NCBI RefSeq assembly: GCF_020921035.1
Contig: NC_063151.1
Location: 30,758,934 to 30,822,933 of the forward strand
Length of the DNA stretch: 64,000 bases
Direction of reading: 5' to 3'
Origin: Rhodamnia argentea
Taxonomy: Eukaryota > Streptophyta > Magnoliopsida > Myrtales > Myrtaceae
Below are positions 40,711 through 51,710 of this stretch, in pieces; within the stretch, counting starts at the first letter, position 1; each line of letters opens with the position of its first letter. Position numbers and translations under genes: made by a program. The notes beneath the pieces are model-generated. The model was not told the origin of the DNA and did no database searches. It was given only the letters and a program-made list of their open reading frames with translations.

Positions 40711-41461
40711 CTTAGGGTGTGCATGAAAACACTTCTCCATGAAAAATCAATTTCTGATTAGAAGTTGATTTCTCTACTTCTCCTCAAAAGTATAAGTTGA
40801 TTTTTCTATTAAGGGTGCGCATGGAAACACTTCGGAAATTGCATTTCTCTGCCAGAAGCTCATCCGACGGAGAAATGTGTTTGATAAAAACTTGATCGAA
40901 GTAGAAATTCATTTGGTAAAAAAATTGACTTCTGATAGGATTTTTCACTTTTTGTAAGATTTTTCACTTCTGATAGGATTTTTGGCCAATTTTGAGAAGT
41001 AAAAAATTTTAACTTCTCGACTCCAGAATAACTTCTTGGACCACACCCGCCTCCGCCGACCACCGTTGTTGTGACCGGCGGCCGCCGACCACAGCAGCCA
41101 CCGCCCTCGCCAAACGCCGCCCCCGCCGCCGGAGACCGCCACCGACGATCGGCGATGACCGCAGCCGCCACCGCCGCCGCCTCCGCCGACCACCGTTGTT
41201 ATGATAGCCGGCCGCCGACCCGACCCGCCCTTGCGCCTCGGCCCGCCGTGCCCTCACTGACCACCGCCGCCGAAGATTTTGTTAATAATGTTTCAAAAGA
41301 AGAAATTTTCAACCGTTATCAAACGAATTTTTTCGATCAGAAGTCAATCTAGAACATAAGTAGAAAAATCAATTTCTACTTTTGAGAAGAAGTAGAGAAA
41401 TCAACTTCTGATCAAAAGTTGATTTTTCATGAAGAAGTGTTTTCATGCGCACCACCCTTAG
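40711..41461. mobile_element. MITE-like element, family M5, well-preserved inverted ends
   Basis: Long terminal inverted repeats of about 70 bases. The left begins CTTAGGGTGTGCATGAAAAC and the right reads back as CTAAGGGTGGTGCGCATGAA. Both continue through ACACTTCTYCATGAAAAATC and AGAAGTTGATTTCTCTACTT. A second, nested or duplicated end starts near 40818 (AGGGTGCGCATGGAAACACT). The 180-base core is extremely GC-rich, made of GCCGCC/GACCACC units. A hAT-type non-autonomous element is likely from the TAGGG-type ends, but no clear 8-base target duplication was found. Confidence 0.65.
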
Positions 41462-41544
41462 AGATCGCTGATTTGCGTAATCTTTTATCACAAGTTGTTT
41501 CATCCTCATTTTCGTGACTAAACAATTATTTCATCGTTCTTGCA

Positions 41545-42050
41545 ACATCGGTGTTAAAGTACAAAAAAAAAGTTTTAAATATATTGCATCGGTATCAATT
41601 CAATTCCAAATATTTCAATTTGATTAATTTAGTTCTAAACAAATTGACCACTTAAAAAATCATTGACATGGACGTTGATCATCCTATGTGGCATGGCCAG
41701 AGGCGACATGGATAATTTTTTAATTTTAATTTTTTTGATATTCTTTGTTATTTTTTCCTCTTTTTTTTTTTGTGTCCTTCCCTTTTTGCCCAAATGTGGG
41801 GCACCCTTACCTAGATCTTGGTGAGGGACCTCATTGCCTGGAGTTGTAAAATTTTTTTATCCATATCGGCATCGGTCGTGCCACGTAGGACAACCGATTT
41901 CTATGTTAGCGATTTTCAATCAAAATTGGCTAGATCGACTACATTACGAAATCGCCAAAAGGCTTGACCCTAAATTGATTCAATTGAAAGATTCAAGATT
42001 GAATTTGTACAAATGCAATACCTCTAGAATTTTTTTTCCATAGTTTTTTC
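41545..42050. mobile_element. MITE-like element, family M2
   Basis: The left part reads TTTAAATATATTGCATCGG then AATTTAGTTCTAAACAAATT. The right part mirrors it with AAATTGATTCAATTGAAAGA and TTGTACAAATGCAATACCTC. A T-rich tract and the phrase GCCACGTAGGACAACCGA are shared with other M2 copies (for example 20323-20754). Confidence 0.5.
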
Positions 42051-42867
42051 CCTCGAAGAATTTTCTTCTCATTAACTTTCCCATTTATGATTTTCTCAAA
42101 CGAGCATTCCGTGGTGGGGAGGAAAAATCAAGACTTTGAATAGTCAAAGTAAACGTGAGGAAGACAAATTATGGACTTCTAGAAGAATCCTCCAAATAAA
42201 TTACGATAAAGGTCGATACAAGGATCAAATTGGCTTGCTTTATCGAGTTTCATCGAAATGATGATTCGTTTATTTCATAAAAAATAAATAATTTAAAAAT
42301 ATATATTTAAAATAATTATCTATATCGTTTGAAATAATTAATTATATCAATTGAAATAGAGGGATTCTTCAAACAACAAGGAGCTGGGTCAACTATTCGA
42401 TCAAATGATTTTCGATAAAAATTTTTATTTAAATATTTTGGTGAATGATGAAAATATAATTTATTTAATATATTGATATATAAGTAATATTTTTTAAAGA
42501 CATATTGTTTAAATTTTTTTTATTTTTGGGGAAATGAATAAATGCGAGCAAGGACTTTTATTTTATCACGGAACAATTATTATATGCTGTGGTAGAGTGC
42601 TCGCAATGGCAATGCACATCAACCGTCGTGATTCCTACAATGAAATTAAACCCGTGATCCAATGGCTCTGATTTCCTGAGAGCAAATGCATTTCCATCCT
42701 AGCGTATCTAGGTCGGAACCATAGAATCCAATCCGAAGAAGTTGGAAAAAACCATTGAAGACAAAGTTGACGGCAGCGGAATAAAGAGAACATGCGCCTG
42801 GTTCCACCTTACTACCAAAGAGAGGCCATCCCACTCACCCTCTCGCCAGAAAACGATACTAAAAGCC

Positions 42868-45463
42868 ATGGCGACACCGAGAACTCTCTCTTTCCTCTTC
42901 CTCTTCTTCTTCTTCTTCTTCGTCGTCGTCGTCGTCTTCGCTTCGGGGGCGATCGCGCAGTCCCTGCCGCCGCCGAGGCAAGACGGCTTCGTGTACACCG
43001 ATCACCGAGTCGACTCGGACACCGTCGTCGTCGAGGCGTTCCTGGACCCGGTCTGCCCGGACAGCAGAGACTCCTGGCCTCCCCTGAAGCAGGCGCTTCA
43101 GTACTACGGCCCTCGCGTCTGGCTCGTCGTTCACTTGCTTCCCTTGCCGTGCGTGAGCGTCTCTCCTCTAGCTTTCACTTACGTAGCTCTAGCTCATTCG
43201 TCGCGTGTTCTAGTTTCATGCTCGAGAAGGTCGAATGACTCGAATTGAATCCGGCTTCGATGGATTTAGCTTCGACGACTTACTCGGATACACGAAGCTG
43301 ATTTTGGTTTTCTTTATCTGGATCTTTTTTTATATTTTTGGTCCTGATTGACCGATGACTTCGAATATTGTGCAAGCGCCGAGAATTACTCGGTTTCCAC
43401 CTGATCGGGTTACAACTTGCATCATCGCTAGAAGGCTGGTCGTTTCGTCGTCCTTGGTTTTTCTGTTTTTTGTTTTTTGGAACTGCTCGGACATTTGGAT
43501 CTCACTTGTGTCTCGTACTGAAAGCAAATTCATGTCGAGGTTCTTGAATTCTACCCGAGAGGGATTCAATTTGAATTTGTGCTTACATTTTGTATTTGCG
43601 TGGCTCAGAATGATGGGAAATTTGCTGACACATTCCTTCATTAACGTCGTTAATTAATTCCCAGTGCACGTATCGTTCCAGTAAACCAACAGAAGCACCA
43701 AGATTGGCCAGGCTTTCGAGCCTTCAATCACACTCTTGTAATGGCCACTACCGCCAGTCGTCAGGAAAGCAAAAGTTCTTGAGCAAAATACTTAATAAAC
43801 AAATAAAAATAAAGAAAGAAAGCGGGAGTTATGGTTTACACCATCCATTCTACGTTCATGAATTCAGGAGCAATTTACCTTGATGATGTCTCACATTCAG
43901 GAACACCGACTGGAATCTGTAATGTCTTACTGCTAATCCAAAATAGCGAAATTAGGTGGGAATCTATAAGTTCGCCCTTTTTGCTCCCTGTTAGGCATTT
44001 ATGGACCAAGTATGATGTACAAAAGTTATTCGATAGTGGTTGAATAATTATATTTTAGAATGCTTGATGACATTTGGTTATATCTTTTGTGCTTGCAGTT
44101 ACCACGACAATGCATATGTTGCATCCCGTGCTTTGCACATCGTAAACGCGCTGAATACTTCTGCTACATTCCATTTGCTGGAGATGTTTTTTAAGCAGCA
44201 GGTTGGTATTACTCACACTATTGCCTTGGCTATCCATTAGGGGAAGCTCTGGCCCTTGCTTTGCTTGCAGGGGTGTAAAACCCCAAAAGCCCATTTTGTA
44301 AATATTTAACTGTGCGTCATTGTATACTCATTCCTACTGCACAAATTCCATGATCAATGCATTGAGCTTGATTGATATTATTTGCAACTTAAGGACTTCA
44401 CTCCTTGAAGTAGCTTTACTAGAACAATCTATTCCTGTTGTATGCATTGGATGTACCGCTGTCAAATCTCTAAAGTCAGGCTTCAAGATCCTTATGGTGC
44501 TGTTGGACTCTTGGATTCTGTTGTCCTAAACCTATCTTGCTCCAATTCTGGGTTTCTGCAGAATATTTAGCGAGTTCCTATTATGCTGATCGAATGGTCC
44601 CTTTGACTTGAGGTGAGGCTAGAGTAGAAAACGAGGTTTTATGCGGAAGTCTCGTGGTGTATATGTAAGTCAACAAGAACTGAAGAGGAGAAGATCATTA
44701 GATGCATGACTATGGCATCTAGCAAGTTCTACCCACCACGTGACTTTTATGATTGATTTCCCAGCACGTGTTCATCCAGTAGATCCAACGCTGCATTATT
44801 CCTTCTTCAATTCTGCCTCTTCAAATATACCTGTTTCTGCACTATCTTTGTCATGAGCCTGATTGAATCAAGTACGTGAGAGAAGTCGAAAAGCGGTGGT
44901 TGATGATGTTGCTACAAAAAAATACATCATTCTTCACTGTAGTGACTCAAAGAGCTCTTCCCTACATAACATGAGATTGACTAAATTTCATCCATACAAT
45001 CAAACAGGAAAGATTCTACAATGACCAGACGAAGAACATGTCAAGGGCTGCTGTTGTGAATTCTATTGTGAAATTTGCTGCACAAGTGGTTGGGAACTCC
45101 TACTACTCTAGCATTGCATCAGGTTTCAATGACCGGTTAACTGATCTCAAAACAAGGGTATCTTTCAAGGTAAGAACAGATCAACCACCTTTTCTTTTGC
45201 TATTAATGATCGAAATCTTAGCCTAACAAGACGACTCGTGTTATTTTTGAAAGATTGATGTTTATTATCTCGGGTTTATCATTTCCTGATACCTTTCCAT
45301 TTACCCTTTGGCCGTGCAGTATAGTACTTCAAAAGGAGTGTATGCAACTCCGTCATTCTTCTTAAATGGATTCTTATTGCCCGATGCTGGCTCCCCTATA
45401 GATTACAATGGATGGAGGAGCTTTATCGATCCACTGATTGCTGCACAGGGACAAAGAAGATAG
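42868..45463 (+). CDS. Secreted thioredoxin-superfamily protein (DsbA-like fold)
   Basis: Four exons (42868-43148, 44099-44201, 45008-45169, 45320-45463) with GT-AG introns give 229 residues. The ATG at 42868 is preferred over an in-frame one at 42742 because a signal peptide starts directly after it: a run of phenylalanine and valine ending FASGAIAQ. The mature part begins with VVVEAFLDPVCPDSRDSWPP, the first strand and helix of a thioredoxin-like fold. It continues with YHDNAYVASRALHIVNALN, a helical insert, and ends with VYATPSFFLNGFLLPD carrying the cis-proline of the fold. The active-site position reads CPDS, not CxxC, so a dithiol oxidoreductase role is unlikely. One N-glycosylation sequon (NTS) is seen. 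It resembles the uncharacterised Arabidopsis proteins At1g20225 and At1g76020 (from memory). The biochemical role is unknown. Confidence 0.88.
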
Positions 45464-46920
45464 GAAACCATTCACTTTTCCAAGTGAAAAACCCGGTTCT
45501 AAAATAAATCAGACTATGTCTTACTTTGCTCGATGTCATTGAGTTCTATTTCTGCAGAGAAGCAGAGCTTCCGGGATCTCTCTGTTGTATGCAGTCATCT
45601 ATCTGACTATAAGCGAATAAATCGCCCAGTAAAATTCTGGTTATCACACTCTGGCTTGCAAAATATCTTACTAACATAAACAGGGTCTTAGTAACAAGTG
45701 TCGTATTGGTAGATAATAGAAAAGAATGCGTGTTCAACCGCTTTAGACATTGATGAGAAAGCTAGTTCAAATAGTGAACAGGTCACATTTCCAATCACAT
45801 CTTATGAGGGGACTGTGTTGCACCTTGGAGCTAACGCTAGTCTTGGGTTCTGTCACAACGCGCATGGATGGAAGCACCAATTTGGGAGGCAGAAAAGGTA
45901 GAAGGATGCATGAAATTCTGTGGACCGCTTCCTCGGAATCTATATTGGACTTCATTTGCTGATGTGAATTTATGATGGGACTTATCATTTCAATGCCTTA
46001 CAATTTTCTGCCTACATGTAAAGAAAGGCCCTTGCATGGAAAGGGTGTTGAAATGGCACGCCTTTGCAAACTGTCAATGTGAATTCCACATGGACGATGG
46101 AGAAAAAAGCTGGAGTTTGTTTGGGTCCCTCGGAACCCAATTTGAACGGAAGCCTGAGTACTTGTGCTCTCTATATTGGCCCATTATGTTCTCGCCGTAA
46201 AGCAAGGTCACTGCTACTCTGTGTTAGGATTGGGTAATAGTAACGCCATGAGCCAGCGTTTGAACGCGTGGCGCTCTTGGGTCCATTTATTTGAAGAAAA
46301 ACTGTACCGGAAAATTATTTTTTCGATTATTTGGTATTTGCATGACGGCGGAAAACTAATCGATTTATGAAAAACGTTTTCTATGGACCGAAACAATAAG
46401 TTTAGATTGGGGGAAAATAATTTTTCCTTCTTATAAGAATGAAATCATTTTTTCTGACTCATCAAACAAACGAGAACTATCCATTTTCTTTGAAAAGTGA
46501 TTTCCACATAAAACATTTTCCTTTATCGTGAATTTTTCTATGAAACAAGCGACACTCGATTAGCGAGAGCATTTACATTAAGTATCGCAAAAAATTAACC
46601 TCCTCCCAATGGATACATTGCACAGAATATCAATTCTGGAAGTTCAGACTATGGTTCCCGTCATTCATGTTACCAAGAGAAATGGAGTTCCAATGAATCA
46701 AATTGCTATTTTAAGTGAAACTTATCACAATGTATGTTTAAATTGATTGTTTAATTGAAACTTATCATAGTGTGATTCCACTAAGGTTGGGGTTTTAGAA
46801 GCAACTCAATTGATGCGGCGATCTTTAGAGTTCAATCACAACGAAGTTACACAAATCTCGTAATCTGCTACGGTTATTATTTTATAGTTTATTAGCGTTT
46901 CTCCCCTAAAAATTATTTCA
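45464..46920. other. 3' flank of the thioredoxin-fold gene and intergenic sequence
   Basis: Includes the likely 3' UTR. No further gene seen. Near 46310-46560 an AT-rich element-like stretch (CGTTTTCTATGGACCGAAAC facing TTCTATGAAACAAGCGACAC) may be another short inverted-repeat transposon. Confidence 0.45.
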
Positions 46921-46924
46921 GAAA

Positions 46925-47455
46925 AAAAGTTGCCAAAAATCCTAAACTATGCCCACTATAACGCATTTATCCTAATTTTTTTTTAAATGACACCAAAAAC
47001 TCTAAATTTGGACCGTGTGACATATTTACTCCAAGTTTTTTTTTTTACACCAAAATCTCAAGCTTTTACCGGTGTGAAACATTTATCCCAAATAATTTAA
47101 TTATGACACCAAAAATCTCAAACTTGTTAACTTTAAACTTGGACCGTGTGACATATTTACTTCAATTTTTTTTTACACCAACAATCTCAAGCTTTTACCC
47201 GTGTGAAATATTTATCCTAAATTATTTTATTACGACGCCAAAAATCCCAAACTTGTACAAATTTGGGATTTTTGGTGTCATGATAAAAAGTTTTTGAGTA
47301 AATATGTATCACATTGGTACAAGTTTAAGGTAATTATATCATACGGGTATGAGATTTGGATTTTTGGCATCACAAAAAGTTTTGGGGAAATTGTGTCACG
47401 GGAAGCGCAGTTTAGGATTTTTTGTGGCTTTCAACCAATTATTTTTAGGGTGAAA
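46925..47455. mobile_element. MITE-like array, family M4
   Basis: Tandem-like copies of CCAAAAATCTCAAACTTG and GACACCAAAAAT occur on the left. The reverse complements AAATTTGGGATTTTTGGTGT and GAGATTTGGATTTTTGGC occur on the right, ending with TTTAGGATTTTTTGTGGC, which mirrors GCCAAAAATCCTAAACTATG. Probably one element with internal duplication. Confidence 0.55.
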
Positions 47456-47459
47456 ACAC

Positions 47460-48256
47460 AAATTAATTAAGTATGACAATTGATTAAAAAAAAGTTAAGT
47501 ATGACAAAGATACAAGACCTGCAAACTAATACGTAAAACTCACAAATGTATATATACTTACAATCACACACTCATCCACTATTAACGTTCATCATCATTT
47601 GATTTTGCACTACTCTGCTTTCCATGTTTTTAAGTTTTACACGAGTTACCATAGTCAGCATTCTCCCGTTAAATCTCCATTTACAAAATTCTCCAATAAC
47701 TTAATCTAAACACAGTATCCTAATTTACTCACACCAAACACATAAACTCAATTAACTGTTTAACAAATTGACCCGCCAATTGAATTAAATCACGAGATGA
47801 AGAATGAACAGGCTAAGCCACGTTTCATTGCAAGAATAACCGGCTAGGAAATTTATCGACGGCCTACTTTCGATTTCCTTTCAAGAAACGGAGCGCTGTT
47901 TCGCGGGAATTGTGAAAATATCATAACGTTCGTCTCGCTTGTTTACAAATTACACGAAGGAAACAGAAAGGTCAGAAACCAACGAGAAATTCGTCATGCC
48001 GTAACACAATTTGCGTGCAAATTGCCAAATAATGCACATAATAAAGTCCTCCACAAGATCGATGAAATGAAAAGTTAAACTTTTTATTCAGCATCCCCCG
48101 AAATTAAAAATTGTTTTTCATTCCCGGAAAATTTTTCTTTTTTTTGGGTCGAAATTGCATTTCCGGATTAAACGAGTAGTTCCGAGGGCAGTTTTTGCCA
48201 CGAGTCCGCGTGCATACGTGTAGGTAACTTCGTTTAGCTCCCCTCCTCCGGCTCCC
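47460..48256. other. Intergenic region and promoter-proximal sequence of the Alba gene
   Basis: No gene. It runs up to the TATA box of the Alba gene. The last 200 bases become GC-richer, as expected near a housekeeping promoter. Confidence 0.5.
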
Positions 48257-48258
48257 CA

Positions 48259-48265
48259 TATAAAA
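48259..48265 (+). promoter_or_regulatory. TATA box of the Alba-domain gene
   Basis: TATAAAA in the context CCCCATATAAAAGCTCGG, followed some 30 bases on by a pyrimidine-rich start region and CT repeats (near 48330). It is correctly placed for transcription into the long leader of the gene starting at 48657. Confidence 0.55.
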
Positions 48266-48640
48266 GCTCGGCACTCCCTCCGCGAGCGGTTTAGGGCGTC
48301 AAGAGAAGAAACAAGCCGTAGAAGAGGGCTCTCTCTCTCTATCCGTGCACCAGAAAACTCTATCCGTGCGAGAGGTATAGGTTCTTTGCTTCGATCTCTC
48401 TTCTCTATCTCCGTCTTCCTCGATTCGCTGCGTCGATCCCTGGCGGCGGCTCCTCCTTCTTCTCCGCCGCTGCGGTGTGCTGGGGCCGTCTCGGCTTTGG
48501 AATCGCGGCCGAGTGCTTCTGAGAGGCGCCGGTGCTCCGTCGAGCTCGTTCTCTCTCGCAGATCGAGGTTTCTCGGCTGCAATTTCGGGATTTTAGCTTT
48601 TGAGGTTTCATTTTGTTATTTTTTTGTAAGAAAATTTCGG

Positions 48641-48679
48641 ATGGTGACAGAAGAAGATGGATCGTTACCAGAGAGTTGA
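48641..48679 (+). promoter_or_regulatory. Short upstream ORF overlapping the Alba start codon
   Basis: An ATG 16 bases before the main start opens a 12-codon frame (MVTEEDGSLPES, stop) that ends inside the main coding sequence in another frame. Its context GGATGG has G at +4. If the leader is unspliced here, scanning ribosomes would meet it first. It could reduce translation or depend on leaky scanning. Conservation is unknown. Confidence 0.5.
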
Positions 48680-51600
48680 GAAACCAAAGGCGGACACACC
48701 GATTGACGAGAATGAGATTCGTATCACCAGCCAGGGCAGGATGCGGAGCTACATCACCTACGCCATGGGCTTGCTTCAGGTACTTGTGTTTTTCCTGCTC
48801 CTTTTTTTTTGTTAGCTTGAAGATGATAGTTTCTCCCTGTTGTGCAACCGTTTCTTGGGGTTCCTGCTTGGAGATTTGCGGTATTAGCTGCATTTGGACT
48901 TGTTGGCGCTGGCTCTAATGTTCTTGTGTGAAATTATATTCTGTGTGCGCTGATTAGGTAATGCGCGCGTAGGTTAACATGATGCATGTGGATATTCTGA
49001 TGATGTTGTTAGGTTGGTTTTTTAAGCTGCACGTGACTTTAACTTTTAGGATGTCCATATATGTTACTATGCACTGTTTATGAAGTACGAGCACAAGGGA
49101 GGAAGTAGGGGGAAATATTTTGTTCCGGTTAAAAGCATCAGTACAATAATTATATTTCTTGAACTAGCTGTTAACACGGGGTTTTGTTGTGTTGATGGAC
49201 GTTTCACGGATTGTTTCACGTTCTTCACTGTCTATGAAGATGCTGAGGAAAGAATCTGTGTTGTTTGTGTTGTCTAGGAGAAAGGTTCAAATGAAATTGT
49301 CTTCAAGGCAATGGGAAGAGCTATTAACAAGACTGTTACCATAGTGGAGCTTATCAAGGTATGTGTTAAGCTAGGTGTTCCCTTAAATGTACAACTCTTA
49401 TTCTATTAGTGAGATAAGTTTGTTCCTTGTGACAATATGTGCAGAGGAGAATTGTGGGTCTTCATCAAATAACAACTATTGGATCTACAGATATAACTGA
49501 TACCTGGGAACCCCTTGAGGAAGGACTCCTTCCGTAAGAGCATTATCAATTTGAAAATAAGAGAGTTGTATTTTTGAGTTTCTACACCAGTTATGACCTG
49601 CATTTTCACGTTTTCCTACGGGTGTTCCTGGATGTTTGTGTAGATTGGAGACTACAAGGCACGTGTCGATGATTACGATAACCCTGTCAAAGGAGGAATT
49701 GGATACTTCATCTGTAGGGTGAGTCTGAATACATTATGCTTTGATTGATTTTATTGCATTACTGTCAATAATGAAACTCCATAAGTGTGCATATTGGTTT
49801 GTCCCTTCTTGTGAACTTTCTTGTACAAATATTTCACTAGGTCTACTACTCTTGTAAAGTTCATTCTATTAAAGCCTATATGAGCATCTATAATTGCTGA
49901 AATGCATGCTCTGGACTGTGATCTGATCGACATCTTTTTCCTTTGTCTCTTGTTCTGTTCTTCCCCCTGATCTTGTTGTATCATGTGAGAGATATCTGAG
50001 GTTTAAGGATGCATTAAATAGTTCAAACTCTTTGTGTAGGAATGTTTGAGAATGAATGGTTAAGCTCAGAGCTCTAATAGAACTTATTTGTTTGATCTTG
50101 GAGTTTCCATCTTTCAGGATAGTATAATTGAGAGTTAGCTGCAATGCAAAGTTAATTTTCACTCTGACAGTGCGTTCTGCTTCATGAATGTTATTTTCCC
50201 TTTTCGTTGACGGATTGAATTGTCATTGTGTCTAAAGAAGTTACTGCAGCATTTTGAATACGATTGATATCTCCTTGAATTACCTCAGCCCATAATTTCT
50301 TTATAATGAAGATGCTCTTGTTCTCTTTGGATATAGCTGAAAAGGAGCTTTTCCCCTTCTAGTGTTACACTATATGTCCTGGCTACATATTTCACTAAAA
50401 GCATGCTGTTGGCAATTTCTTGAAAGGTTTTTGGTTTGTGAGAGAATTTACTTCTGAAATTGAATTTTCATCTGCTGTATCTGCCATATCTCATTAGCCC
50501 CTGGATGCTGTTTAATGCAGGTATCAGCCTCCACTACCTGCAGAACAAGTGAAGGTCTTGGGGGAGTTTGAAAATGAAGGAGGTTATTGATACTTAATGA
50601 TGTCTATTGTTGACACTTGTTTTCTCATAAGAATCATTTAAAGGTTATTTTTCTCAACTGCAGAGGGCTATCCAAATGGTCGAGAAAGGGTCATCAGTGG
50701 TAGAGGAAGACCAAGGGGTAGAGGTACTAATTGTTTTTTCTGTCATCGTGTTCCTCTTACCCGATTTTGACTAGTTTCTGGAGAGTCCAGCATGATTGCA
50801 TGGGTCAAGTTATGGTCAGCAATAAATTGTGTCTGGCTTTTGAACCAATCTCTTCTCATTATTTACTGAAATCTACCTAAATAGCTGGAATTCTTGAAGG
50901 TTTTTTGACTCTATGTTGTTGGAAATCTATGACGTGAATAGTTATGCTGTCATTTTTAGGTAATGGTTACATGAATGCTGATTATGACGATGGGGGTTGG
51001 GAGCACAACCGAGGATATGCCAGAGGCAGGGGTCGAGGAAGAGGCCGTGGTTTCCGTGGACGTGGAAGAGGAGGATATAATGGACCACAGGCTGATATGC
51101 AGCAAGATGGTGGATATTATCAGGAGCCGCCTGCTCGAGGCCGCGGTATAATTTTAATCTATTTGCTCCCTGAAGTGCTCTTTCATCAGTTGACATTGTG
51201 TGTAGACTTCTTTCATTGCACTGTAAATTGTATTTCCTTGGGAACATATGAGTTGTTAGTGACTTGTTTGGTTGCTGTAGTTGGTTGGCATTAGATATGT
51301 TGCATAATCTGAATTATAGAAAATTCAAACTTATAACTTTGGAAATATGATATGTCTCATGTAAGTTGTTTCATATCGAGACATATCCTTCCATATTTGC
51401 CTTTTTCCTCATCACCGTCCTCGAATTTGGAAAAAATGAAGATTGCAGAAAGATGTGCTGTTACACGGTTCTGTTGGTGTTACTGGTTCCGTTGTGTTGT
51501 ATTTTTGATTGTTAGCTGTTTCTTTTGCAAGGCCCCCTGTGAAAGTTTGAACATGTGCAATTTAAGTGGGAGATCTATGTTCTGTCTATCATGGGTGTGA

Positions 51601-51710
51601 GTCTTGACAATCGTGCATTGTGCTTTGTGATAGGTCGTGGGAGGGGAAGGGGAACTCGTGGAAGGGGCCGTGGCTTCAGAACAAACCGACCAATCCAAGC
51701 AGCTGCCTAA
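48657..51710 (+). CDS. Alba-domain RNA/DNA-binding protein with C-terminal RGG repeats
   Basis: Eight exons (48657-48779, 49278-49358, 49445-49533, 49644-49718, 50521-50582, 50664-50723, 50960-51145, 51634-51710) with GT-AG introns sum to 753 bases, 250 residues. Residues 19-100 are the Alba fold: NEIRITSQGRMRSYITYA, EIVFKAMGRAINKTVTIVEL, RRIVGLHQITTIGSTDI, then HVSMITITLSKEEL. After a linker (GYPNGRERVISGRGRPRGRG) a low-complexity tail rich in RGRGRG and YN/GGY repeats runs to TNRPIQAAA. This is the long plant ALBA type (Arabidopsis At1g20220/At1g76010, ALBA4-6 group, from memory), reported to bind mRNA and join stress or processing granules. The Alba fold is related to RNase P/MRP protein Rpp25. 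The ATG at 48657 gives the conserved MDRYQRVEKPK start. Confidence 0.93.

Noticed and set aside
41071-41352. Proline/alanine-rich ORFs on both strands
   Set aside because: They arise from GCC/GAC repeat units in the core of a MITE-like element, with no sign of a real gene.
42859-43134. Minus-strand ORF opposite thioredoxin-fold exon 1
   Set aside because: Acidic run produced by the antisense of the F/V-coding signal peptide. The plus strand is clearly the gene.
48118-48582. 154-codon minus-strand ORF opposite the Alba promoter and leader
   Set aside because: It is arginine- and glutamate-rich shadow coding from a GC-rich leader, with no domain and no conserved start.
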